A stretch of DNA of 43,688 bases from Acetobacteraceae bacterium (GCA_027482245.1 JAIXWG010000003.1:1-43688); one strand, 5' to 3'; counted from the stretch's first letter, positions 35,613 through 43,441 are shown. Numbers and translations are program-made. Notes: generated by a model not told the origin, from the letters alone.

Positions 35613-36734
35613 TCAGCGCAGCACGATCTCGACGCGGCGGTTCTGCGGCTCGCGCACACCGTCGGCGGTCGCGACCAGCGGACGGCTCTCGCCGAAGGCC
35701 TGGACGCTGATGTTGCCGCGGGCAACGCCCTGGCGCTCCAGCTCGCTCGCCACCGCCGCCGCGCGACGCTCGGACAGGCGCTGGTTGTACTGCGGCGTGC
35801 CGGCGCGGTCGGCGTGGCCGGCCACCTCGATCCGCGTGGTCTGCACGCGCGTGGAGTTCTGCGCCGCGTCGGAGATGATCTGGCGGGCACGGTCCGTCAG
35901 GTCGGCGCGGTCGAAGTCGAAGAACACCAGGTAGGTGCGCGCGGGCGCCGGGGCCTGGGCGACGGGCGCGGCCGGGGCCACGACCGGGGGCGGCGGCGGC
36001 GTCTGGCCGAAGGCGTAGCGGATGCCGAGCAGGATGGAGTGGTTGTAGTTCTCGCTGCGCGTGTCGCCGCGGGCGACCGTGAAGGAACCACCGCCGCTGC
36101 TGGTGTCGAGCTTGTGCTCCAGCGTGCCCATGAAGCGGTATTCCGCCGTGAAGGCCAGGCCCGGGGCCCAGGCGGTCAGCGGAATCGCCGCACCGGCGAT
36201 CGCCTGGTAGGCGAAGCGGCCATCGGTGCCGTCGGTGCGGACCTGGCCGCCCAGCACGTTCGCGCGGACGTTGTCGAACTCACGCCACACATAGCCGGCG
36301 CCGACGCCGACATAGGGCTGGAAGGAGAAGCCGCCGAAGTTCAGGCCGAGGTCGAAATCGTACAGCGCATTCGCCATCACGCCGTAGCTGCGCGCCTTGC
36401 CCGTGGCGTTGGTCACGCCGCCAAAGCCGCTGATCTGGTCGACCTCGTTCTCGCGGTAGCTGCCCTCGATCTCGGCCCGCACGCCGTTGCCGAAGCCGTA
36501 GCCGAGGCTGACCACGCCGACCCAGCCCATGTCGAAGGAGATGTCGCCCCGCGTGCTGCGGCCGGCGGCGGCGAGGGACTGGCCGAGCTGGCCGGTCGCC
36601 GAGAGGTCGGCATCCTGCAGCCAGTTCACGCCGGCGCCGGCGCCGATGTAGAGGCCGTTCACCTGCTGCGCCTGGGCCGCCGTGATCGGCAGCGCGAGCA
36701 GCGTGGTGGCGAGGAGGGTGTTTCTGAGGCTCAT
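35613..36734 (-). CDS. OmpA-family outer membrane protein
   Basis: A 373-residue protein with a signal peptide (MSLRNTLLATTLLALPITAAQA), an N-terminal eight-stranded beta-barrel of the OmpA/Omp25 type (LYIGAGAGVNWL, EIEGSYRENEVDQ, GVMANALYDF, YVGVGAGYVW, AEYRFMGT, SILLGIRYAFG), a proline-rich linker (TPPPPPVVAPAAP) and a C-terminal OmpA peptidoglycan-binding domain (YLVFFDFDRADLTDRARQII; VAGHADRAGTPQYNQRLSERRA; NRRVEIVL). It anchors the outer membrane to the cell wall. Start ATG 36732-36734. Divergent from the HTH-pyruvate kinase gene with 249 bases between. Confidence 0.94.
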   Translation of the reverse strand: MSLRNTLLATTLLALPITAAQAQQVNGLYIGAGAGVNWLQDADLSATGQLGQSLAAAGRSTRGDISFDMGWVGVVSLGYGFGNGVRAEIEGSYRENEVDQISGFGGVTNATGKARSYGVMANALYDFDLGLNFGGFSFQPYVGVGAGYVWREFDNVRANVLGGQVRTDGTDGRFAYQAIAGAAIPLTAWAPGLAFTAEYRFMGTLEHKLDTSSGGGSFTVARGDTRSENYNHSILLGIRYAFGQTPPPPPVVAPAAPVAQAPAPARTYLVFFDFDRADLTDRARQIISDAAQNSTRVQTTRIEVAGHADRAGTPQYNQRLSERRAAAVASELERQGVARGNISVQAFGESRPLVATADGVREPQNRRVEIVLR

Positions 36735-36918
36735 AACGTATCTCCGAGGGAAGGCCGGACGGGCTGGCCAGCGGCCTTGCGGGCCACCGTGTCCGCTGGT
36801 CCCAACGCAGTTCCCGGGAAAAGTCGCCAAGGTGAAAAATGATTCGAGGGCCCTGTGGCGGATCGGCAACACCCCCTGGTGGCCCCTTTGTAACACCCTG
36901 CAACGAGGATCCGGCTAA

Positions 36919-36935
36919 GCTTAACTAACTTAAGC
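36919..36935. promoter_or_regulatory. Operator-like palindrome 1 before the HTH-pyruvate kinase gene
   Basis: GCTTAA-CTAAC-TTAAGC, a perfect 6-bp inverted repeat with a 5-base spacer. A second copy of the same pattern follows 25 bases downstream. Since the adjacent gene encodes an N-terminal Cro/YdaS-like HTH, these are good candidates for its binding sites and could also affect the divergent OmpA-type gene. Confidence 0.55.
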
Positions 36936-36960
36936 GACAATCTGAAACTGGCGCCGCTGG

Positions 36961-36975
36961 CTTAGATGACTTAAG
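36961..36975. promoter_or_regulatory. Operator-like palindrome 2 before the HTH-pyruvate kinase gene
   Basis: CTTAG-ATGAC-TTAAG matches palindrome 1 at 12 of 15 positions (CTTA, T, ACTTAAG). It overlaps the ribosome binding region (AAGGTAAGG at 36973-36981) and ends 8 bases before the ATG, so binding here would block transcription or translation start. Confidence 0.5.
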
Positions 36976-36983
36976 GTAAGGCC

Positions 36984-38642
36984 ATGCGCGACCCAGCCCT
37001 CGAAGCCCTGCTGACCCAGCGGGGCGCCGTCACCCGTATCGCAACCGCCCTCGGCATCTCGACCGCCGCCGTTTCCCAGTGGAAGCGCGTGCCGGATGAC
37101 CGCGTTGCCGAAGTGGCGCGTGCCCTTGGCGTGCCGCCCACCACCATCCGGTCCGACGTGCCGGAGGTGCTGCCCGATACCCCACGCCGCGAAGGATATT
37201 CGAGAGTCATGGCCCAACGGATTCCGCTGCGGCGCCGGCGCCGGACGAAGATCATCGCAACCCTCGGCCCGGCCTCCTCCTCCCCGGAGGTGATCGAGCG
37301 GCTGTTCCGCGCCGGCGCCGACGTGTTCCGCCTGAACTTCTCCCACGGTTCCCACGCCGACCACGCGGAACGCATCGCCATCATCCGGGCGCTGGAGCAG
37401 AAGGTGGACCGGCCGATCGGCATCCTGGCCGACGTCCAGGGCCCGAAGCTGCGCGTGGGCAAGTTCCAGGGCGGGCGCGTGCAGCTGCAGACCGGGCAGA
37501 AGTTCCGCCTCGACCTCAGCCCCAATCCCGGCGACGTCCGCCGCGTGCAGCTGCCCCACCCCGAGATCATCGCCGCCGCCGGCATCGGCACGACGCTGCT
37601 GCTGGATGACGGCAAGCTGCGCCTGCGGGTCCTCCACAAGCGGGAGGACCACCTGGAGACGGAGGTCCTGGTCGGCGGCGCGCTGTCCGACCGCAAGGGC
37701 GTGAACGTGCCGGACGTGGTGCTGCCCATCCCGGCGCTGACCGAGAAGGACCGCGCGGACCTGGCCTTCGTGCTGGAACAGGGCATCGAATACATCGGCC
37801 TCAGCTTCGTGCAGCGGCCGGAGGACGTGATCGAGGCCAAGCAGATCGCCGCCGGCCGCGCCTGGATCATGGTGAAGATGGAGAAGCCCCAGGCGGTCGA
37901 GAACCTCGACGCCATCGTGGCGCTGGCGGATTGCGTGATGGTGGCGCGCGGCGACCTCGGCGTGGAATGCCCGCCGGAGGAGGTGCCGCTGATCCAGAAG
38001 CGCATCGTCCGCACCGCCCGCGCCGCGGGGAAGCCGGTGGTGGTGGCGACCCAGATGCTGGAGAGCATGATCACCGCGCCCTCGCCGACCCGCGCCGAGG
38101 CGTCGGACGTCGCGACGGCGGTCTTCGACGGGGCGGATGCGGTGATGCTCTCCGCCGAGACCGCCGCCGGGCAGTTCCCCTTCGAGGCCGTGAACATCAT
38201 GGACCGCATCATCGCCCGCGTCGAAGGCGACCCGGGCTGGCGGACGCTGACGGATGCGGAGCGGCCCTCGCCCGAGAAGACCAGCGCCGGCGCCATCGCC
38301 GCCGCGGCGCGCCAGGTGGCGCAGACGATCGAGGCGGAGGTGATCGCGACCTTCACCTCCACCGGATCCACCACGCTGCGCGTGGCGCGGGAACGGCCGA
38401 GCTGCCCGATCCTCGGCCTTACCGCCTCCCTCCAGACCTCCCGCCGCATGGCGGTGGTGTGGGGGGTGCACCCGCTGATGTCGGTGGAGCCGCATTCGAT
38501 GACGGACATGGTCGCCAAGGCGATCCGCGCCGCCAGCCAGGAAGGCTTCGCCAAGCATGGGGACGAGGTGGTGGTGACCGCGGGCGTGCCCTTCGGCACG
38601 CCGGGCACGACCAACGCGCTGCGGGTCGCCATCGTCAAATAG
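36984..38642 (+). CDS. pyk: Pyruvate kinase with N-terminal YdaS/Cro-like HTH domain
   Basis: A 552-residue open frame encoding two parts. Residues 1-60 are a YdaS/Cro-type HTH: AVTRIATALGISTAAVSQWK, then RVPDDRVAEVARALGV. Residues 76-552 are a full-length pyruvate kinase beginning MAQRIPLRRRRRTKIIATLG, with FRLNFSHG, ADVQGPKLRVG, the MVKMEKPQAVENL catalytic lysine and metal-ligand segment, ARGDLGVE, and the KPVVVATQMLESM site, so it should be active, making pyruvate and ATP from phosphoenolpyruvate. There is no stop between the parts. The ATG at 36984 has AAGGTAAGG before it; an internal ATG at 37209 with GAAGGA further upstream could give kinase alone. The fusion is unusual and its size is 75 residues above the family norm. 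Confidence 0.88.
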   Translation: MRDPALEALLTQRGAVTRIATALGISTAAVSQWKRVPDDRVAEVARALGVPPTTIRSDVPEVLPDTPRREGYSRVMAQRIPLRRRRRTKIIATLGPASSSPEVIERLFRAGADVFRLNFSHGSHADHAERIAIIRALEQKVDRPIGILADVQGPKLRVGKFQGGRVQLQTGQKFRLDLSPNPGDVRRVQLPHPEIIAAAGIGTTLLLDDGKLRLRVLHKREDHLETEVLVGGALSDRKGVNVPDVVLPIPALTEKDRADLAFVLEQGIEYIGLSFVQRPEDVIEAKQIAAGRAWIMVKMEKPQAVENLDAIVALADCVMVARGDLGVECPPEEVPLIQKRIVRTARAAGKPVVVATQMLESMITAPSPTRAEASDVATAVFDGADAVMLSAETAAGQFPFEAVNIMDRIIARVEGDPGWRTLTDAERPSPEKTSAGAIAAAARQVAQTIEAEVIATFTSTGSTTLRVARERPSCPILGLTASLQTSRRMAVVWGVHPLMSVEPHSMTDMVAKAIRAASQEGFAKHGDEVVVTAGVPFGTPGTTNALRVAIVK

Positions 38643-38706
38643 GCCCCCCGTTGACGAAGGCGGGCCGGGCGCGTTCCCTGCGCCCCGCCTGCCAGGAGCC
38701 GCGACG

Positions 38707-39108
38707 ATGAACGCCCGCCACCTTGCCCTTGCCCTGCCGCTTCTTGCCGCCCTGTCATCCCCGGCGGCGGCGCAGCGGGAGGGTGTCTATGACGTGTCGG
38801 GCACCAACCTGGACGGCACGCCCTATACGGGGGTGGCGCAGATCCGCGCGGCGGGCCTCGCCTCCTTCTTCATCGCCTGGCGCATCTCCGGCCAGGTGGT
38901 GGAAGGCGTGGGCTTCGCCTCCGGCCGCACCATCTCCGTCGCCTATGGGCTGGCCTCGCGCCCGGGACTCGGCATCTACACGCTGAACCCGGATGGCAGC
39001 ATGGATGGCGAATGGACCATCGTCGGCGCCCCGGCCAATGCGCGGGAGAGGCTGGTGCCGCGGGAAGCCGCGCCCGCCACGCCGCCGGCCGCCCCGGCGC
39101 CGAACTGA
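38707..39108 (+). CDS. Small secreted protein, function unknown
   Basis: A 133-residue protein with a signal peptide (MNARHLALALPLLAALSSPAAAQ). The mature part is a beta-rich domain of repeating strands: GVYDVSGTNLDGTPYTGVAQI, FFIAWRISGQVVEGVGFASG, ISVAYGLASRPGLGIYTL and GSMDGEWTIVG. I recall similar short periplasmic proteins in alphaproteobacteria but no established function. The C terminus is an Ala/Pro-rich tail. It follows the pyruvate kinase gene by 64 bases and may be cotranscribed. A palindromic repeat starts 5 bases after the stop. Confidence 0.78.
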   Translation: MNARHLALALPLLAALSSPAAAQREGVYDVSGTNLDGTPYTGVAQIRAAGLASFFIAWRISGQVVEGVGFASGRTISVAYGLASRPGLGIYTLNPDGSMDGEWTIVGAPANARERLVPREAAPATPPAAPAPN

Positions 39109-39112
39109 CGCC

Positions 39113-39266
39113 TCATACCCATCTGCAGAAATGCTGACGCATTTCTGCCCTCAAACGCCGGCGCGGCCATCCGGCCGCTTGGCTTCGCCGCATAGGCGGC
39201 GGGCCGCGTTCGCGGCCTCGGCCGACGGTGTCGGCCGCAGGTCACGACATATGCCCGGTGGTATCA
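39113..39266 (+). repeat. MITE-like palindromic repeat, copy A
   Basis: Ends are TCATACC (39113-39119) and GGTATCA (39260-39266). Internal parts include the hairpin GCAGAAATG (39125-39133) and CATTTCTGC (39140-39148), then CCCTCAAACGCCGG, CGGCCGCTTGGCTTCGCCG, GGCGGGCCGC, TTCGCGGCCTCGGCCG and GGCCGCAGGTCAC. The same order of blocks occurs in copies B and C. The right end supplies the stop codon of the ada gene (TGA on the minus strand at 39264-39266). Confidence 0.7.
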
Positions 39267-40328
39267 GCCCTTCGCCCGCTTCTCCCCGGCCAGCAGCGCC
39301 GCCTTGCGGGGCACGCCCCAGCGATAGCCCGTCAGGTCGCCGCTGGCGCCGATGACGCGGTGGCAGGGCACGGCCAGCGCCACGGGGTTCTGCGCGCAGG
39401 CGCGTGCCACGGCGCGGGTCGCGGCGGGCGCGCCCATGGCGGCGGCGAGGCCCGAATAGGTCCGCGTCTCGCCGAGCGGGATCGCCACCAGCGCCTCCCA
39501 CACCCGCCGCTGGAAGGCGGTGCCGCGCAGGTCGAGCGGCAGGGCGAGCGCGGCCTTCGGTTCCTCGATGAAGGCGGTGACCTCGCGGATCGTCTCCGCC
39601 AGCGCTTCCGGCGCTTCCTCGATGCGGGCCTTCGGGAAGCGGGCGCGGAGGTCGCCTTCCAGCGCCGCCGGCGCCTCGTTGAAGCCGATGAAGCAGATGC
39701 CGGCTTCCGTCGCGCCGACCAGCAGCGGGCCCATGGCGCTGTCGGCGCGGGCGATTCGGATCACCTTCCCCTGCCCGCCGCGACGCGCGGCGCCCGGCGT
39801 CATGCCGAGGTGGCGGGCTGTATCCTCATAGACCCGCGATTCGCTGCCGAAGCCGGCGCCGGCCACGGCATCCGCGACGCGTTCGCCGGTGGCGAGCGCG
39901 GCCTGGAGGCGCCGGGCGCGCACCCCCTCCGCGTAGCTCCGCGGCGTCACGCCGGTGATGTCGCGGAACAGGCGGAGAAAATGGTGGCGAGCATAGCCGG
40001 CGCGGGCGGCCAGCGCCTCCAGGCTCGGGATGGTCTCCGACTCCTCGATCAGGGCGCAGGCGGCGGCGACGGCATCGGCGTGCAGGCGGGCGCGATCGCC
40101 CTTGGGATCGCAGCGCTTGCAGGCGCGGAAGCCATCGGCCTCCGCCCCCGGGACATCGGCGTAGAAGCGCGTGTTGCGGCGGAGCGGCGGGCGGGACGGG
40201 CAGCCGGGCTTGCAGAAGACGCCCTGGGTGGTGACGGCGTAGAGGAAGGGCGTGCCCGCCAGGCCCGGATCGCGGGCCAGCACGGCCTGCCAGCGCAGGG
40301 CATCGGGATCGATCGTGGCATCCGGCAT
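39264..40328 (-). CDS. ada: Ada: methylphosphotriester/O6-methylguanine-DNA methyltransferase and regulator
   Basis: A 354-residue three-domain protein. The N-terminal zinc domain has Cys39 and Cys43 (GVFCKPGCPSRPP) and Cys70 and Cys73 (ACKRC), Cys39 being the methyl acceptor of the phosphotriester domain. The AraC-type HTH follows (EALAARAGYARHHFLRLFRDITGVTP and VADAVAGAGFGSESRVYE). The C-terminal methyltransferase domain has the active-site PCHRV and VARACAQNPVALAVP segment. It repairs alkylated DNA and in E. coli activates its own regulon. ATG 40326-40328; the longer frame upstream overlaps the LexA-like box and was rejected. Its stop codon is provided by a repeat copy. Confidence 0.94.
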   Translation of the reverse strand: MPDATIDPDALRWQAVLARDPGLAGTPFLYAVTTQGVFCKPGCPSRPPLRRNTRFYADVPGAEADGFRACKRCDPKGDRARLHADAVAAACALIEESETIPSLEALAARAGYARHHFLRLFRDITGVTPRSYAEGVRARRLQAALATGERVADAVAGAGFGSESRVYEDTARHLGMTPGAARRGGQGKVIRIARADSAMGPLLVGATEAGICFIGFNEAPAALEGDLRARFPKARIEEAPEALAETIREVTAFIEEPKAALALPLDLRGTAFQRRVWEALVAIPLGETRTYSGLAAAMGAPAATRAVARACAQNPVALAVPCHRVIGASGDLTGYRWGVPRKAALLAGEKRAKG

Positions 40329-40475
40329 CGGGGGGCTCCGCAGTTCGGTGACGCGATCAGACGCGATCTGGCGGGACGGGGCCATCCGGGCATTGCGGCG
40401 GCGCGGGCCCGCCGATTTAAGCTGATTATGCCCTTTTAGCACTTTTAGCCGCGTTTTCGGGGTGTGCAGCCAAAT

Positions 40476-40499
40476 CCACCCCCGGCGAACCGGGGGTGG
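40476..40499 (-). ncRNA. Stable hairpin in the ada leader region
   Basis: CCACCCCCGG (40476-40485) and CCGGGGGTGG (40490-40499) form a perfect 10-bp stem. On the minus strand the loop reads TTCG, a stable tetraloop type. It lies about 150 bases upstream of the ada start, between it and the LexA-like box, so it could be a leader or attenuator structure. No RNA gene is proven. Confidence 0.35.
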
Positions 40500-40569
40500 G
40501 GCAGGCCACACACAGGGTAGTTCCCTTGGGGGAAGGCCATCGCGCGCGGGGGAACGGCGATGGTGAAAC

Positions 40570-40584
40570 GAACATATCAGGAAC
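40570..40584 (-). promoter_or_regulatory. LexA (SOS) box upstream of ada
   Basis: GAAC-ATATCAG-GAAC, i.e. GTTC-N7-GTTC on the minus strand, exactly the direct-repeat LexA site of alphaproteobacteria. It lies 242 bases before the ada start with no other clear gene between, so it may control an ada leader transcript or a small unannotated SOS gene. Confidence 0.65.
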
Positions 40585-40608
40585 AAGCGCGGTCGCGCCA
40601 GCGTTTTC

Positions 40609-41202
40609 CTACAGCGCGTCGCCCTCGGCGCGCCGCGCCAGCTCCCGCCGCCGCTCCGTCCCGCCCGGCATCCGCGGATGCAGCGCCAGCGCGGCGTCGA
40701 GGCTCCGCAGCGCGCCCGCCAAGTCGCCCGCCTCCTCCTGCAATTCCGAGAGCTGGATCAGCGCGCCGAAATGCCGCGGCTCCAGGCGCAGCGCCTCCCG
40801 CAGGTCACCCGCCGCCGCGACGCGATCGCCGAGCCTGGCCTGGGCGCGGGCGCGCAACAGCCAGGCATCGGCGGCGGCGGGGTCCAGCACCAGGGCGGCG
40901 TCGAAATCCTCCAGCGCCTCCGCGGCCTCGTTGCCCTGCAGGTTCCGCAGGCCGCGGCGCAGCAACAGGCCCGTGGCGGGGGAGACGGACTGGCTCCACA
41001 GCGCGCGGATGCGTGTCTCCACCAGCTGGCCGCCCTGCGCGTCGGGCGCGGTCTTCAGTGCCTCGAACAGCCGGTCGAGCTCCGCCCGCCGCGTCTCCGC
41101 CGGGCTGGGGCGCGCGGCGGGCGCCGGCGCCGGGGCCGTTGCCGGCTGCGCCAGGGCCGGCACGGCGAGGAGGAGCAGGGGCAGCGCCCAACGGAGGACC
41201 AT
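40609..41202 (-). CDS. Secreted/periplasmic TPR-repeat protein
   Basis: A 197-residue protein with a signal peptide (MVLRWALPLLLLAVPALAQ) and an Ala/Pro-rich stretch after it. From residue about 75 onward it has three TPR-like helix pairs: LLLRRGLRNLQGNEAAEALEDFDAALVLDPA, then ADAWLLRARAQARLGDRVAAAGDLREALRLEP and FGALIQLSELQEEAGDLAGALRSLDAALALHP. Such proteins serve as protein-protein scaffolds in the periplasm. The ATG at 41200-41202 was chosen; the longer frame upstream crosses a repeat copy. Role unknown. Confidence 0.85.
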   Translation of the reverse strand: MVLRWALPLLLLAVPALAQPATAPAPAPAARPSPAETRRAELDRLFEALKTAPDAQGGQLVETRIRALWSQSVSPATGLLLRRGLRNLQGNEAAEALEDFDAALVLDPAAADAWLLRARAQARLGDRVAAAGDLREALRLEPRHFGALIQLSELQEEAGDLAGALRSLDAALALHPRMPGGTERRRELARRAEGDAL

Positions 41203-41242
41203 GACGGAAGAATTCGGCATCCGCCCCGCGCCGCGCAAGCCT

Positions 41243-41405
41243 TCATACCAACGGCCGCTTGCAGCGACCGTTGGTATTTCTGTTCTCGCCTCAGACGCCG
41301 GACGCGGCCTCCGGCCGCTGGGCTTCGCGGCAATGGCCGCGGGCCGCATTCGCGGCCTCGGCCGCCTTTGGCGGCCGCGGGTCACTTTGGCCGCCAACGG
41401 TATCA
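41243..41405 (+). repeat. MITE-like palindromic repeat, copy B
   Basis: Ends are TCATACC (41243-41249) and GGTATCA (41399-41405). The left part holds a hairpin ATACCAACGG (41245-41254) and CCGTTGGTAT (41268-41277). The core GCCTCAGACGCCGG, GGCCTCCGGCCGCTGGGC, CGGGCCGCATTCGCGGCCT, CGGCCGCCTTTGGCGGCCGC and GGGTCAC follows the same order as copies A and C. It lies between the TPR and binding-protein genes. Confidence 0.7.
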
Positions 41406-41461
41406 CTTGCCGCTGCGCCACCGCCTGCGTAAAGCCGGAACAACCGCGGAGGAAATCCCAC

Positions 41462-42424
41462 ATGACGACACGACGCATGGTGCTCGGCAGCGCCCTCGCC
41501 CTGCCCGCCAGCGGCATCGCCACCGCGCAGCCGGCTTGGCCGGAGCGGCCGGTGCGCTTCGTCGTCGCCTTCGCCCCCGGCGGCTTCGCGGACCTGATCG
41601 GGCGGATGCTGGCCGAGTATCTGGGCGAGATCTGGCGCCACCCCGTCGTCGTCGAGAATCGCGGCGGCGCCGGTGGCAATGTCGCCGCCCAGCAGATCGC
41701 CCGCGCCACGGCCGATGGCTACACGGCCCTGGTCACCACCGGCGCCTTCGCCATCAACCCGACTTTGTCCCGCGCGCCGGGCTACCGGCCGGAGGAATTT
41801 GCCGTGGCGGGCGTCGTCGCCGGCACGCCCAACCTCTTCGTCGTCCGCGCCGACAGCCCCGTGCGCACGCTGCGGGACCTGGTCGAACTCGGCCGGCGCC
41901 GGCCGGTCAACTACGGCACCGCCGGGGTCGGCGTGGCCGCGCACCTTTCCGCCGAACTGCTGTTCAAGCGCGCAGGCGGCGTCGATGCGCAGCACATCCC
42001 CTTCACCGGCGCGGGCCCGGCCATGCTGGCGCTGCTGGCCGGCACGGTGGACATGGTCGCGACCTCCCTCCCCTCCGCCGTGTCGCAGGTGCAGGGGCGG
42101 CAGGCGCGGGGCCTGGCGGTGACCAGCGCCACCCGCAACACGACGATGCTGGACGTTCCCACCGTCGAGGAAGCGGGCTTCCCGCCCATCATCGACGTCG
42201 CCTGGGTCGCCGTGCTCTACCCCGCCGCCGTGCCCCCCGCGGTGCTGGCCAAGGTGAACGCCGATATCCGCCGCGTCATGGCCCTGCCCGCCTTCCAGCA
42301 GCGGCTGGAAGCCGCGGGCTTCGACCCGATCGGCGGCAATGTCGAACAGGCCAACGCCTATGTGGCGGAGGAAGTCCGCAACTGGCGCGAGGTGGTGCGC
42401 GCCATCAACATCCAGATCGATTGA
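41462..42424 (+). CDS. Bug-family (TctC-like) solute-binding protein 3
   Basis: A 320-residue periplasmic binding protein, signal peptide with RR (MTTRRMVLGSALALPASGI, cleavage near ATAQPAW). Family features: VRFVVAFAPGGFADLIGRMLAEY, VVVENRGGAGGNVAAQQIARA, YGTAGVGVAAHLSAELL and HIPFTGAGPAMLALLAGTVD, ending in VNADIRRVMALPAFQQRLEAAGFDPIGG. No transporter membrane genes lie next to it, so it is another orphan binding protein; the ligand is unknown. A repeat copy lies immediately before and another immediately after the gene. Confidence 0.93.
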   Translation: MTTRRMVLGSALALPASGIATAQPAWPERPVRFVVAFAPGGFADLIGRMLAEYLGEIWRHPVVVENRGGAGGNVAAQQIARATADGYTALVTTGAFAINPTLSRAPGYRPEEFAVAGVVAGTPNLFVVRADSPVRTLRDLVELGRRRPVNYGTAGVGVAAHLSAELLFKRAGGVDAQHIPFTGAGPAMLALLAGTVDMVATSLPSAVSQVQGRQARGLAVTSATRNTTMLDVPTVEEAGFPPIIDVAWVAVLYPAAVPPAVLAKVNADIRRVMALPAFQQRLEAAGFDPIGGNVEQANAYVAEEVRNWREVVRAINIQID

Positions 42425-42614
42425 GGCCAACGGCCGCTTTCAGCGACTCGTTGGTATCGATTTTCATGCCCTCAGTCGCCTCGTGCCGAAGGCACGCCTT
42501 CGGCGTGACGCGCCGGCTCCGCCGGCTTGGCTTCGCCGCACATGCGGCGGGCCGCATTCGCGGCCTCGGCCGCCTGCGGCGGCCGCAGGTCACTCCATGA
42601 TACTGTTGGTATGA
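42425..42614 (+). repeat. MITE-like palindromic repeat, copy C
   Basis: The left end GGCCAACGGCCGC follows the stop codon of the binding-protein gene and lacks TCATACC; the right end is GGTATGA (42608-42614). The core CCCTCAGTCGCC, GGCTTGGCTTCGCCGCA, GGCGGGCCGCATTCGCGGC, CTCGGCCGCCTGCGG and CGGCCGCAGGTCAC matches copies A and B. It also contains an extra hairpin GTGCCGAAGGCACG and is the longest copy. Confidence 0.7.
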
Positions 42615-42618
42615 ACCC

Positions 42619-43413
42619 ATGCTGATCCAGACGCCCGAGGGCATCACCCTCTCCGCCGACCTGCTGGGCGATCCCGGCCGCCGCACCGTCTGCCTGGTCC
42701 ACGCGCTCGGCGCCGATAGCGGCCTGTGGGCGGAACAGGTGCCCGCGCTGCTCGCCGCCGGCTACCGCGTGCTGCGGATCGACCTGCGCGGGCATGGCGG
42801 CAGCACCGCGACCCCTGGCGCCTACTCCATGGCGATGCTCGGCGACGACCTGGCCTTCCTGCTGCGGCGGCTCGACCTCGGGCCCGTCGACTACGTCGGC
42901 CTCTCGCTCGGCGGCATGAGCGGCCAGACCCTTGCGTTGGACCACCCCGGCCTGCTGCGCAGCATCGTCATCTGCGACGCCCTTCCGGAATCCCTGCCCA
43001 ACGCCGCCGCCATCTGGGGACCGCGCCTGGCCGCCGTGCGCGCCGCCGGATCGGTGGCACCCGTCGCACAGGCCACGATCGAACGCTGGCTCACCCCCGC
43101 CTTCCAGGCCGCCCACCCCGCCCGGTGGGCAGAGATCCTGGCCACCATCGAAGCCACCCCCGCGGATGGCTATAGCGGCTGCGTCGAAGCCATCATGGCC
43201 TTCAGCCACGTCGCCCGCCTGCCGACCCTCTCCATCCCCGCCCTGGTCCTCTGCGGCGAGCACGACCACGCCGTGCCCCCCGCCGAAGGCGAACGCATCG
43301 CCCGCCTGGTCCCCGACGGCCGCTTCACCAGCATCGCCGACGCCCGCCACCTGCCGAACGTCGAGAAGCCCGAGGACTTCAACCGGGTGCTGCTGGAATG
43401 GCTGGGGCGGTGA
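42619..43413 (+). CDS. Alpha/beta hydrolase, 3-oxoadipate enol-lactonase-like
   Basis: A 264-residue alpha/beta-hydrolase-fold enzyme. The nucleophile serine is in GLSLGGMSGQ (residue about 96), the oxyanion-hole segment is VCLVHALGADSGLWAEQ, RIDLRGHGGS follows, the acid is in VLCGEHDHAVPP, and the catalytic histidine is in DARHLPNVEKPEDFN. Lengths and motifs resemble PcaD (3-oxoadipate enol-lactone hydrolase), but no other protocatechuate genes are near, so the substrate is open. The start ATG lies 5 bases after a repeat copy, so the gene's promoter may be in or before the repeat. Confidence 0.9.
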   Translation: MLIQTPEGITLSADLLGDPGRRTVCLVHALGADSGLWAEQVPALLAAGYRVLRIDLRGHGGSTATPGAYSMAMLGDDLAFLLRRLDLGPVDYVGLSLGGMSGQTLALDHPGLLRSIVICDALPESLPNAAAIWGPRLAAVRAAGSVAPVAQATIERWLTPAFQAAHPARWAEILATIEATPADGYSGCVEAIMAFSHVARLPTLSIPALVLCGEHDHAVPPAEGERIARLVPDGRFTSIADARHLPNVEKPEDFNRVLLEWLGR

Positions 43414-43441
43414 GGGCGGGGTTCCGCGGGTGGCTTTGCCA

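Noticed and set aside
40445..40540. 31-codon frame (MAFPQGNYPVCGLP...) on the minus strand after the LexA-like box
   Set aside because: No ribosome binding site and it overlaps the strong hairpin; kept only as a possibility in the findings.
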